Assembly (NCBI GenBank): GCA_000320545.1
Contig: ADNK01001441.1
Coordinates: 1 to 37,637, forward strand
Direction of reading: 5' to 3'
DNA from: Bigelowiella natans CCMP2755
Taxonomy: Eukaryota > Cercozoa > Chlorarachniophyceae
DNA: 37,637 nucleotides
In this document: in pieces, positions 11,458 to 23,296 of the stretch
Position numbering within the stretch: position 1 is the first letter of the stretch
Layout of the letters: each line of letters starts with the position of its first letter
The notes under the pieces: generated by a model
The model's input: the letters and a program-made list of their open reading frames with translations, nothing else
Told to the model about the DNA's origin: nothing
Database searches by the model: none
Position numbers and translations under genes: made by a program

Positions 11458-12413
11458 TCAAGGGGGTTTCACTCCCCCGGGTTTTGGTCCGTATCATGCT
11501 CGGCGGTTTTGCCCCGGCGTCAGCCGGGAAAATTTTTCGATTTCACCCAAAAAAATGCAAATTTTGTTCAAATTCCTCAATGTTTTCTTCAAAAACCATC
11601 CACAAAGTGTCCAGTGAAATTGCCCAAGATGCACATTGGCGGAACTCTTGGCATCGTGTCACTGGGATGTCTCAGATGTGCCCAACCCACTTCCCTGGCG
11701 CATGCAGATTTGATCAATGCTTTGTTCATCATTCATTGTTCATCATTCCCGCCCTTTCCATCGATGTGTGCACCAGCGTGTGTGACTGATCACGTGCGCA
11801 GCGTCGATCATCCAGTCGTGCGCGACGTCGCGACGTGTCTAGCTTCAATTTGATGATGAAGTGACAAGTGTGCATCAGAGTGGGAAGCTGTGAGTGCTTG
11901 CGTGCGCGCGCGCTGGGCACGCACAAAGTGTGCCAGTGTGCGCCATTGCGCCCACACGTCTTGCTCGTGCGTCCAATCCCAAGCAGCTCTGGAGCTGCGC
12001 GTCGCGCATCACATCCAGCTTCATTGATTGCCGCATCGGCACCGTGCAGGCCGCTAGGAGCCACACATCGAAAACTCACCAAAGTCAAAACCACCAAAAA
12101 AAAGCACTTTTTTGGCGCGGAAACGTTCAATTTTGCGAATTTTGGAGTGGAACTTCTGGAGGTGACGGAGTTGCTCTTGACACGGCCTCTGAGCATGTTT
12201 TTTTGAGCCAACGCGCAAAGGGGACCCTTTCCGCGGCACCCAAAGTTTTTGCCCTCGATTTTTTCCCTTGAAAATCCACTTTTTTGCACACCTTTCTGGA
12301 CAATTCTGGACCTTCTCACACGTCCAGAAGTCTTCTGTGGTGCTTCGGAAGAAGTTTGGATTGGATTCCGAGCATGACACGGACCAAAACCCGGGGGAGT
12401 GAATCCCCCTTGA
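11458..12413. mobile_element. 956-bp terminal-inverted-repeat element with 6-bp target duplication
   Basis: The left terminus 11458-11503 begins TCAAGGGGGTTTCACTCCCC and continues to GCTCGG. The right terminus 12368-12413 is its reverse complement, with two mismatches over 46 bp. The hexamer TCACAG directly abuts both ends (11452-11457 and 12414-12419), as expected of a target-site duplication. Each terminus also has its own GGGGG/CCCCC fold-back. The interior shows no transposase. A 231-codon minus-strand open frame spans the element but starts outside it and has no recognisable domain. This fits a non-autonomous DNA transposon or MITE-like element. The superfamily is not assignable by eye. 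Confidence 0.8.
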
Positions 12414-12419
12414 TCACAG
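12414..12419. repeat. Right target-site duplication TCACAG
   Basis: Direct hexamer abutting the outer base of the right terminal inverted repeat. It matches 11452-11457. Confidence 0.7.
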
Positions 12420-13457
12420 TTCATTGTTCACAATTGATTGTTCATCGAGACGAACTAGGCAAGCTTGTGATTCTGGCGCATGTGGATTTGATCAATGCTT
12501 CGTTCATCTTCATCTTCATCGTCTAGCAGGCGCTAGCAGGTGCTGCACTGCTAGACTGCATCACTTTGGTCAAGTGAACGAGGAGTTGGAGTGTCGCCTG
12601 CTAGCCTGGTCTGTTGCTGAGAACGTCATCCGTTCGGCCTTCCCATCAGCCATCTTCTCGCCTCTCCTCGCCATGACTGGACATCGTCAATCCAAGCTAG
12701 CAAGGCATTGAACGCAACTCACGTGCATGCACACAACAACTAGACAATGAATCTCAATGTTGGTGGGCGCATGCCAGCGTGACGTGCATGCTAGCGCAGC
12801 GTGAGGTTGCAACGCACGTGACGTTGCGCATTGCTAGCTAGCTAGCTAGCAGCTGGATTGCCAGATTGCACACAGTGGCAAATGAAGGTGAAAATTTCAT
12901 GTGCGATGCGTCGGTCAACACGAGAATGAAAGTCAATGCGATCCAAAGATGCAAGCATGCCAGCATGCTAGCATGTGCAGATCGCGATGTTGCCAAGCAT
13001 GCTGCACTAGCTAGCATGGTGTCTCTGCTAGCTAGCTAGGTCTGCTAGTCTGGCTAGGCAGACATGTGCAGCCTGTTCCGCTGCACAGCGCTCGCTAGCT
13101 CGGCCACTCCACAGCTAGACAGCTGCCGGCACAAACACTGGCATGACGCAGATTGGCATTTTGACATCCACAGCTAGACAGCTAGATTGCGACGCGACCT
13201 GGTGTGATCATTTTGCTAGTCTGTGACTCTATGCATCATCCACATTTAGACACATCTAGTCAGACGTGCATGATGCGATGTGCATGCGACATGCATGTCA
13301 CTTGCCGACACCATTCTAGCATTGCTAGATTGGTGTACTGCTAGACTGGTGGATCGGATGGGTGGGAAGCAATGCATGACAGATTGTTGTTGCTTTCGTA
13401 TAGCTAAGAACAATGACCAGAATTGCATGCACGCTGCTAACTTGATGAATTTCCAAT
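12420..13457. other. CTAG/CATG-rich non-coding stretch
   Basis: From about 12530 to 13340 the sequence is dominated by GCTAGC, CTAGACAGCTAG, GCATGC and ATGCTAGCATG words, including an uninterrupted (GCTA)n run at about 12834-12850. No exon is recognisable. The texture differs sharply from the microsatellite-laden introns on either side. The 3' end of the lipin gene borders it on the right. Confidence 0.6.
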
Positions 13458-14538
13458 TCAAACAGGCGGCAGATTCTCAGAGATAATCCCTTTGGAAACA
13501 ACTGCATTGTTCTGCAATGTGTCTTTGTTGTCCAAATCGATGACCTCTCTGCTACTAGGTAGGTGATCGCCCGAAGGCAAGGGTGGATTGTCACCATCCT
13601 GAATCGGCAAAGTGGTCGCGTTACCTGAAACCGTGTATTCATCGTCACAGGTATCCTTTTTGTTGCTGCTACAGTTGTTACTGCTGTTTTTATCGACTTC
13701 GCCACTACTCCTGTCGCCACGTTCTTTCTTGTCACCGTCCAAACCCTCTTCCTTATTCTCACTGCCACTGCTCAGGAGATCATTCACATCGGGGAGGGGC
13801 GTGCTCCAAAAGCTGAGCTCGTCAAAGCGCTTCGGCGGTTGCTGGACGAGCCGCGACGTTGTGGCGTGGTTACTGCTACGATTACTACCACTCGCAACCA
13901 TGGCTGCTGCATCGTTCTTACTCGTGGTTTTGTCCCCCTCTTTTGCTTTTCCGCCGTGCCTTCCGGTTCCCTCATTCTTTCCCCCCTCTCCATGATTCCT
14001 CGTTGTACTCCCTATCTTCTCGTTGCGGGAGGCCTCTACCCCACATCGCGGTTGTTCACCGCTTGAGCGGGGCATTTGCGTTGTATTGGTCCGCGCTTGC
14101 ATCTCTTTGTTCGCCTCTTTGGAATCCACGAACAACACCGATTTGGCCTCGCTGGGAGGAAACATATCGTCTGCCATCGACAGCAGGGAAGGATAGCTTT
14201 GCTGGTACGACCGGTTGCCGGACTGATGACGAAGTGGTGGTGGTGGCAGCGTTTAGCGTTAAGTTTCATTTTGAGAACGACGTGGTCGGAACAGCAAATA
14301 TAGTATATTACAAGGATAGGGTGGGGGTGGATGATATCCACAAGGGGACAACCACAACGACGACGACGACGACGACGACAACGATGAAGAAAAAAATGGC
14401 TTCTGTAACTCTCTCATCCATCAGTACTATCCTCATCGTGTGGAGAACTACAAGACATAATACCTGCTTGATCTCGCTGTTTTTATTGATAATAAAGATC
14501 CTTTCTGCTGGCATCCCGACAGCGAGGTATGCGACCTG

Positions 14539-14569
<31 letters not shown>

Positions 14570-15247
14570 AGAGAAAGCAGAGGAGGGGGTTAGGGAAAGC
14601 AACATTATCATCTTCTTCTTCCTCCCCGTCCTCATTCAGCACCATCATTGCTCGCTCCACATTAAAAACCGCGAAAATGATGGGGGCCTACGATTGTGAG
14701 CCCTGACATCTTTCCTTTTCTTTTTTTCCTTCTTCTTCGGATACCACTGCCATCATCTTCATCATTATCATCATCATCACCATAGGTATCATATCATCTC
14801 TATTTATATTAATATATATATATATATATATATATACATATTTAAATATATATATTTAAAATATATCTACGCCCACGACCAAATCGGAGATGCGGTTGCC
14901 GAACCCTGCAGCAAACGGCTGCACTGTCATCGCGAAAAGACGCCGTATGTCGCGCAAGGCAAGTATCTGCACGGGACAGATGCAAACGTAATCACAACGC
15001 AAAAGAATGGGTGGGTGGGGGGGGGAGGGCGATAGGGCAGAGTGGTGGTGATAACTAAATGGTGATCGTCAAAACTAAGGAGCAGGACAAAACCATCTAG
15101 ACGATCTCATGCCCGTTATTATGCTCCCTGATCGATTTATCTGTACTACCTTAAATTCCTGTGGGCGTCGGTAGATCACCTCTCGCTTCAGCGATTTCAC
15201 TAGCCGGTCAGGCGACATTATCAGCTGTGCGAGTGAGGGGGGGGGGG

Positions 15248-15283
<36 letters not shown>

Positions 15284-15317
15284 CCGGTTTAGTGGCTGGT
15301 GAAATAGATGATTCCCC

Positions 15318-15359
<42 letters not shown>

Positions 15360-15461
15360 CCGTGCGACTTGTACTTGATGACGCAGGACAGAATCATTCC
15401 ATCTTTTTGTTTTCGCCACTTGGCATTATTCAGAATAAGTTTCTTCCTCCTCCTCCTTCTC

Positions 15462-15492
<31 letters not shown>

Positions 15493-16043
15493 AACTACTC
15501 CTTCTAAATTAACTGCTGCTGCTGCTCGTTACCGGCCCGTGAGGGAGCGAGGCCCCCCCTGTCTGGCGTAGCGCTTTGATGTATGCTCGCGTGAGATTGG
15601 CCTGGCCGATGGCGCGGGAGGTGAGGTACATTACGCGGTATCCGTTCCGGTCTATCTTGGTGAGAAGCTGTGCAATGCCCGGATGGGACCTTTGGAAGGG
15701 GAGGGGAAGGAGGACAGCACAGCGCAGCATAGGACAGGACGGGGGGGGAGGGGAGGGAGGGAGGATGTTGATAAGGAGAGGATGGCGGATGATGAGATAT
15801 CGATTTATGGCAAGGTTGCTATTCTCCTTCCCGCGAATCCCTCCCGCCCCCAACCCCCCCCCTTCCCTCCTCCTCCTCTTCTCCATCCACCCTCATCATC
15901 ATTATCACCATCACCCACTCACAAACGCATCGTTCATCAATGACCAGTCCATGCCGACCACTGGGAACAGATTTCCAAGGATATCCGACCGTGTTATCGT
16001 TCCTTACACCCCAACAAACAATCAATTGATCGCTCAACCACAT

Positions 16044-16076
<33 letters not shown>

Positions 16077-16152
16077 GCCACACGGACAACACGAAACAAC
16101 AGCGCAGGAACAACCATTGGCCGTAAAAGTGAATCAAGCGTCAAAAGCACAG

Positions 16153-16188
<36 letters not shown>

Positions 16189-17040
16189 GCACACATACAC
16201 ATATACACGCGCGCACGCGCATCATGGTAGCGCTTGGAAGGAAAAAGGCTTCTTCGCCCACCGTCGATGTCAGAAACGACGATCTTCGAGTCAGGAGGCC
16301 AGAGGTACAGGGCACACGTGAGCGTCTGTGTGCCCTGCAAACGAGAGGTCACGCTGAAATCGAGCCTGGATGATGACGACGACGGGAAGATCAAGCGCAT
16401 CATCACAACCAACCACCAACAACCAACAGCCGACGGTAACAGTGAGCAAAGAGAACGAATGGCCAAATCACACGCGCGAAGCAACTTTTGAAACATGTGG
16501 GGCTGTCCTGAGCGGGCACCCCAACTACGTTCCATAGCGGCGTGCATATGCAAGTCATCGTCGTCGTCGTTTGGACAGAATTCATCGATACTCTCAGCTT
16601 AATGATTGTGTACACATCAGCCTCATAGTTGGATTTTATCCCCCTAGACGGCATGAATTCGTGTTTGTGTGCTCCATATGTATATCAACTCACCGGTTTT
16701 GCCCAGATCGCAGCAGAGGGCCTATGCATGTATTAGGATTGTACGATGGTCTATTATCTCACAGATATAAACTACTATATACGTTCAGGACGAATTCCGC
16801 TGGGAAGGACGGAGGGAGGGGGGCCGTGAATATTTCTCAAACAAGAGGAGGTATGCTTTTCAATAACAGTGTCGAGGGGAGGGGGGGGGGGGGGGGGAGT
16901 GTATCTAGTTTTTGGTTTTGTTTTTTGGTGCTGATTTATTAAAATAGGATTAAAAACTATGATGGCCCTTGATCGGTAGCATTGCCCGCGCCACACAGAA
17001 ATAGTGACCTCCTATTGCCGCCGCTACTCGCGCTCTACTA

Positions 17041-17072
<32 letters not shown>

Positions 17073-17218
17073 ACTTCTACTACCGATCTCCTGCATCATC
17101 TTCTGTGAAGGCCGGAGACTCTTTCGGAGAGGGGTATGATGTTTGTGGGAGGAGGAAGCACCTCCTTTGAATGGGGCCAGAAAGATACACACACACACAC
17201 ACACACGCAAAGAGAGAG

Positions 17219-17263
<45 letters not shown>

Positions 17264-18436
17264 GATATGGTAGACACGCTCCCAAAAGTGCTGTTGTTAT
17301 TTTTAAGCGTTGAGCCCCATCATCCCCATGATCCAGTGAATCATCGCTCTCAGCTTCAAAACCCATGATACGTATAAGCTACAGCACATACATACACACA
17401 TACACACACTCAGGTATACCTCCTCGGCGGGTAGTGGACGTCATGCGTGTGCTGATGGTTGCTGGGGCTGCAGGGGAGCTGCCGACGACACTGCCTCCGA
17501 TCACTGCGCGTAGACATCCATCAACAGCCACAAATCACAATTGCGCCCTCCCCCCCCCCCCCCCTCCTCCTCTCCTCTCTCTCTCACACACACACACACG
17601 ATTACAAACGCTTTCAAATGTAATATGCAAGTTGGGCAAGATAAGCTCGCTTATCTCTATCATGCGGCGTGAGCGACGTAGTGTGAGGAAGGTAGAAAGG
17701 AGAGGAGGGAGGGGGAAGAGGGAAAGAGGGAGAATATCCGCCATTGCTACTCATAATATAATGACGCCATCATCGTCGTCGTCAATATAGGTGAAACGTC
17801 GTCCTACCTCCTGCTGAGATCTGCAGCGGGGGGGGAGGGCCTTTCTTGGCGTCGTTCCTAGCTTCCTCTTCCTCTTCTTTCGGACTCGTGGCATCATGGG
17901 TGGAGGAGGGAGGAGGGAGGGGGGAAAGAGGCGACAGGGAGGAGGAAGAGGATGCACTAGTCGCACCGGCAGCGGCAGGGCCATGGTTGGATGTGGAGGA
18001 GGTCGTCCCCCTCCCCTCCCCTGCTCCTCCTACTCCTCCTTTCCCCGCCCTACCGATGAGCTCGTCAATCATCTGTCGCTCTCTGTGGCTGTTAGGATCG
18101 AGGAAGACTTGGGATGAGGTGTTTGGGTTGTCGTCGGTGCCGCTACTTCGGGTTCTAGACCTCTTCTTCTTCTTCTTCTTCTTGTCGCCACCGCCACCAC
18201 CACCTCCACCATCAACCCTCCTGCACTTTTCGCCAGCTCCTTCTACCCCCGCCCCCCCTTCGCTGCGATGGAAGGAACGCGGCGGGTGCTGATGATGAGC
18301 AGCAGCAGCATAAGCAGCTGCTACATGATTGCGGTGTTTCTCTGCGGTGTTGCTTTCCACCGCCCTAGCAAGGGGAGAGGAGGCAAAAAGGGAGCAAGAC
18401 GTAGAAGAGAGGAAGAGAAGTAGTAGAGGGAAGAAG

Positions 18437-18474
<38 letters not shown>

Positions 18475-20816
18475 AGATGAGAGAGGAGAGGCAGCAAGCA
18501 GTAGAGAAGCGAACGGTAGGGAGGGGGAAGGGGAGATGAGCGAGTGAGCAACATGCCTTAGATCATCATATATATGTTGTTATTTCCCTTATTTCCCTGT
18601 CCCCTCACACTTCTCCTCAGAAAGAAAAACGCACACCCGTACACAGCGGCCTACCTGTACGCGTCCCCCCCCCGCCAGAAATCAGGGCTGTTTGAATCGT
18701 GCGCTTCACGTCCATCCTCCCACTCGCCGAGACGGCGGCGGCGGCGACGAAAACGACGAAAACGACGACGACGCCGCCTCTCATCGCCATACAGATGTCT
18801 TCGATGGTGATGGTCCTCCTCTTCCTCCCCTCCTTCCTCAGGATAATAGGGATGATAAGGATCATCGTCACGGGGGAGGAGACGATGAGAGCCGCTGTAT
18901 CGATGGTCGTGCTTGTTGGTGCCTTTCCCCCCCCCCTTCCTTATCACCCTGTCGATCCATCTCCCATCAGAGCCGTCCTGGTGATGGGTGCTGCTGTTGC
19001 TGCTGCTTGGTCCTCCCCCACCCCCTGCTAGGAGAGTTCTTCGAAGAAGATCCCTGATCAGATACCTTGCCATACGCGGCACTCCAGCGGTCTCCTTCTC
19101 GTCGACATCATCATGATCAATATCGTCATCATTATCATCACAAGGACTGCTGGGCCGACGCTTCTGCTCTATCCGCACCTCGCGCACGTACCTGGAAGGT
19201 TGGTATCGGAGGGGAGGGGGGAGGGGGAGAAGGGAGAGAGGGAGAGAGAAGGAAGAGGCAGGGACGGGGTTTGATAAAGTGTGAGGAGGAAGAGGAGGAG
19301 GAGGGGGAGGAGGAATAGCGTTTCTTCTCTCCATCAGTCTTTCTCTCCGCTGTGATTCAGGAGATTCCTACACTACACCCAACGACCTCTCTACCGCAAT
19401 CACCATTCGTTACTCTTCTTCTTTTACTCTCCTACCCAGCAAAATACGATCTGTACCACCTCCTCCCTCCTTGTTCCCCTCCCCTCCCTTCCTTCATTCT
19501 CGTTTTCCTCCTCCTCTTCATCCTCAAAGTGCTGCAACGACGACTACTTCTTTCTACCACTAGTATATTACCGTTACTCATATACTACTACTTCTTCTTC
19601 TTCTTCTTCTACTACTACTACTACTACTACTACTACTAAGTCTATGCTCAATACTCACAGGTTTGGATCGAGAAGAAGATCGGGGCGCTCCAGCACCTCC
19701 TGCAGACTGAACTTCTGCGGCGATGACTCAAAGAGAGATGTAAGGAGAGCCGAAGCACTCCCATCACCATCATCATCATCATCATCACCATTATCACCAC
19801 CATCACCACCTCCTCCTCCTTGAGCACCACTTTCATTCTGAACTTGATTTTCGAGCTGCTTCTCTCCCTCTGCTTTCGTGGAGTCACCATTGCTGGCGGA
19901 CTCTCCCACGGATCTCTCCTCCATTTCTTCTTCTTCTTCCCCTCCTCCTCCTCCTTCTCCGCCGCTTTTCTTTGCTGGTCCTTCCTCCTTCTCCTTCTCC
20001 TTAGATTCGATGCACCCACCGAGCTGTTGCTTGTTGTCGCTTCGATGTATAAGAGCAAACTCAAGTCTTGTGGAGACGACAACGATAGCGGCAGCAGCAC
20101 TGAGTTTAGTCCTCTGCTCCTCCTCATCCAGTGATAATGAGGGGAAGTGATGCTGCACCACCCTTGCAGCACCTCCACCATTGATACCAGCAGGAAGACG
20201 AGATGGAGGACTACTTTTATCTTTCTTCTGTCGTTGCAATTGATGATGCAGAGGAGGTAAAGTTGATGATTCCGTACTCGTAGCTGTTGTTATTGTCGTG
20301 GTGGTGGTGGTGGTGGGTACCCCCGTGACCACCGCTGCTTTCTTACCTGCCGCACCTGCATCATTCCTACTAGGTGTGGTCTCCTTTTCCTCCTCCTCCT
20401 CCTCCTCCTCCTTCTCCCCCCCAACTGTTTTTTTCTCTGCTTCATCATCCAACAGCTCGCTGTCGTTGTCGTCCCTCACCCTGAGGTTGTACGTCTCTTG
20501 AAGGTACTGGATGTATCGCGCCTTATGCACGTAAGCGACGCCGAACGGCAGCTTCAGGCCGACCGTGGGGGGAGGAGGGGGGAATAGGGAGCGGGCTGAT
20601 GGTGAGGAGGGGGGTGCCGTCTCGCTGATATCCCGCGCGGAGGAGTTACTACCAGTAGCGGCAGCAGCCAGGGATTTATCGCGATGATCTAAGCCATAGT
20701 TGTCGTTGCCTGTGCACGCAATAATCGTCGTTTTCGGAGAAAGGAGGTTTTACATACGACGACGACGACGACGACGACATCAGTGAGCGACGACCATTTT
20801 CGGTGAGTCAGCGTTC

Positions 20817-20855
<39 letters not shown>

Positions 20856-22084
20856 AATTACTCCCTCCCCCCCCCCCCCCCGCGCGTTGAAAAGCCCCAA
20901 GGGCGAGTCAGGATTATAATGATGCTACAACCCCTTCCCCCCTCCTCATAACCCAATGGGGTTCTCCTTCTCCTCCTTCTCCCCGAGTCACCAACCTGGG
21001 GCTTATGACAAAAAAATGTCCTTGGATTCTCCCCTCACTTTTGCTGCCTCCTCCTTTTCCTCCTCCCCCTCTTTCACCTTCCCGTGGCCCTCATCTGATG
21101 CGCCCTGCACATCTCCGCTATCATCGCGAACAGTAGAGAGAGAGCATGATGCTGCTGCCTGAGGCTTCTCGCTATCAGGGGACGGCGGTGCTTGCGTGTG
21201 CTGGTATGGGGGGGAGGGTTGGCGGGGCTGGACGACTGGGACACTGAGGTACCCGTGCTCGAATAGTGCTTCATGCAGCATCGCTCTGCTCATGCTACTA
21301 CCGCTGCCTCTCCTCCTTCTCCTCCTCCTTCTATTTCCATTCTTCGCACTCTTACCGCTCCTTTGTAGCCGTCTCGCCCCTTCTCCTTCGTCTTGTTCCG
21401 CCCCCCCATCTACTGCTCCTCCTCCTACCCCTCCTCCTCCCCCTTCGCCGTCCTTTTTGTTGTCGATATCTGCTGCCTGGCGGCTACTGCTGCTGGCCCC
21501 GGTGATGTGAGAGATCATTCGGAATATCGACCACCCGCCGCTACTTCCGCCGGCTGCTGCCGCCTCTGCCACCGCAGCTTCCTCTTCTTCCCCCTCTCCT
21601 CCTCCCCCAACCCGCTCTTCTTCATTAGCACGATGCTGGAAGTTGTCGCCGCCGTCAACGCCCTGGTAGCTAGCGCTGTCGTCCTCCCCCCCAGCTGTTC
21701 CAACTCCATGCCCCATCTCGACGTCCTTCTCCTCCTCCTCCCCGTCCTCCTTGCCGCTGTGGTGCTGGTGGTAGTGGAACGGACCGTGGGAGCGATGGGA
21801 GGATGGGGAGGCAGCATCCACGCCCAGCTGTCTTTCCGAATCAATGGCTCCCGGTCGCCTCGATGGAGACGATGGGGACGGCATGGAGCGAGGGCTATAC
21901 CCTTTATAGTCATCGTGTGGAGAACGCCGAAGTCGGCCTACTTCATCCCCCGGGAACTCCTCCCCCTCGCCCTCGGTAGCTGGTCGCGTTTGCTTGCCGT
22001 TCGTAGTGTCATCGTCGCTCATCGACTAAGTGCGCAAAGTATATATCGGTTGTGTGTGTGCGTGTGAAAGAGAAAGAGGGATAG

Positions 22085-22118
<34 letters not shown>

Positions 22119-23252
22119 AAAGGAGAGATCACGGAATCCCTACGTTACTATGCGCTGCTTTTGTAATATTACTCTTGTAGCTCTTTCTAACTTCAAAAAG
22201 GGTGTTGCATAGCTAAGGTAATCAGGGCAATCATATGCGACCGTCTTTTCCTACCGTGGCCTTCCCCTCGCTACCCGCATTCCCTCCTCCCTGCACTGTT
22301 GAAGCTTTGCCTCCTCCTCTTCCGCCGATGAGGGAGGGGAGTGAGCCCCAGCCCCATTGCCAGTAGTGGGAGGATGATGAAGCCCGACGGCGACGGCGAC
22401 GATGAGTGTCCTTCACCATTTCAGACATTGCCGATGCTCCATCGCCCCCCCCCCCATTCGGTGATAAGCCCTTTTCTGCGTTAAGCGGCTGCGGAAATGT
22501 TGACGAGGAGAGGGGGCGATGGGATGCCGGAATAGGACTGTCGCATCCTTCTGCAGCAACATCTAAAGCAGAAGATGGAGTATTGCCAATCTCATCCGAC
22601 AAAGACAAAGGCACGAATGCAACTTTCCCCCCTCCTTCTCTGGCTCCTCTTGCCCCCCCTGAATCTGGTGGTGATTGTGGTGATGCTGATGCTGGCACCG
22701 CCCCGTCCATCCCCTTCCCCTCTCTTGTCTTAGCACCAGTCTTGCCAGTAGCGCCGGTGGAAGGGAGGGTGGTCGGCAAAGATGAGGGAGAGGCACCATC
22801 AATGCTGTCAGAGTAGTAGGAAGAGGATTCCGGCTGCTGTTGTTCCTCCTTAAAATCAACGCTGTTGCTTTGCCTTAATCCCTTTACCTGTTTGGTTTCA
22901 TTGTTATCGTGCAGCCCACTGCCGGATATGGTGGAGTCGAGGTATAGGCTTTCATCCCCTCCTTGCCCTCTCCCACGTCGGAATGGGAGGGTTGCGCTTG
23001 CTGTCCTAGCACGTATCGGCGGTGTCCTCTCCCCCAGCCCCTCGCCCTCCTCTTCATAGTCAAGTTCGCCAACCCCCTCTTTCTGTCCCTTCCTCTCTCC
23101 ATCGTTGCAGAAGCCACCATCACCACCGCCGTCGTCAAGGGGGGGGAGTACGAAGAATGCTTCACCCGCTTTCCCAAGTTGCATGGGAAGAGATACCCGC
23201 TGATATTTTAGGAATAATTTCATTTAGTGGTAGTATCGTGCGTATGTTGCTT

Positions 23253-23296
<44 letters not shown>

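Larger units (their letters stand above)
14201..16365 (-). other. C-LIP/LNS2 catalytic domain exons of lipin
   Basis: Seven exons rebuild the HAD-type phosphatase fold. Motif I, DIDGT, is split by an intron after GACG (16262/16002). Motif II is LTSRAIGQA, and motif IV is GFGNRISD. The 3' part reads VAYLAVGMPAERIFIIN and QSYPSLLSMADDMFPP, matching the usual end of LNS2. All nucleophile and acid/base residues are present, so the enzyme should be active. Confidence 0.93.

Noticed and set aside
11729-12424. A 231-codon minus-strand open frame across the TIR element
   Set aside because: It starts outside the element, crosses both termini, has no recognisable domain, and the left terminus gives a similar GGFTPPGFGP reading on the other strand simply because the termini are inverted repeats.
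17290-17355. A possible lipin exon reading AESDDSLDHGDDGAQRL
   Set aside because: Its acceptor lacks a pyrimidine tract. Joining the 17420 donor directly to the 17164 acceptor keeps phase and gives the family-typical KSLRPSQKMM reading, so this piece is more likely intronic.
17896-21160. Long plus-strand open frames opposite the lipin exons
   Set aside because: They are antisense shadows of GC-rich, low-complexity lipin exons; the minus strand carries the conserved motifs and matching splice phases.
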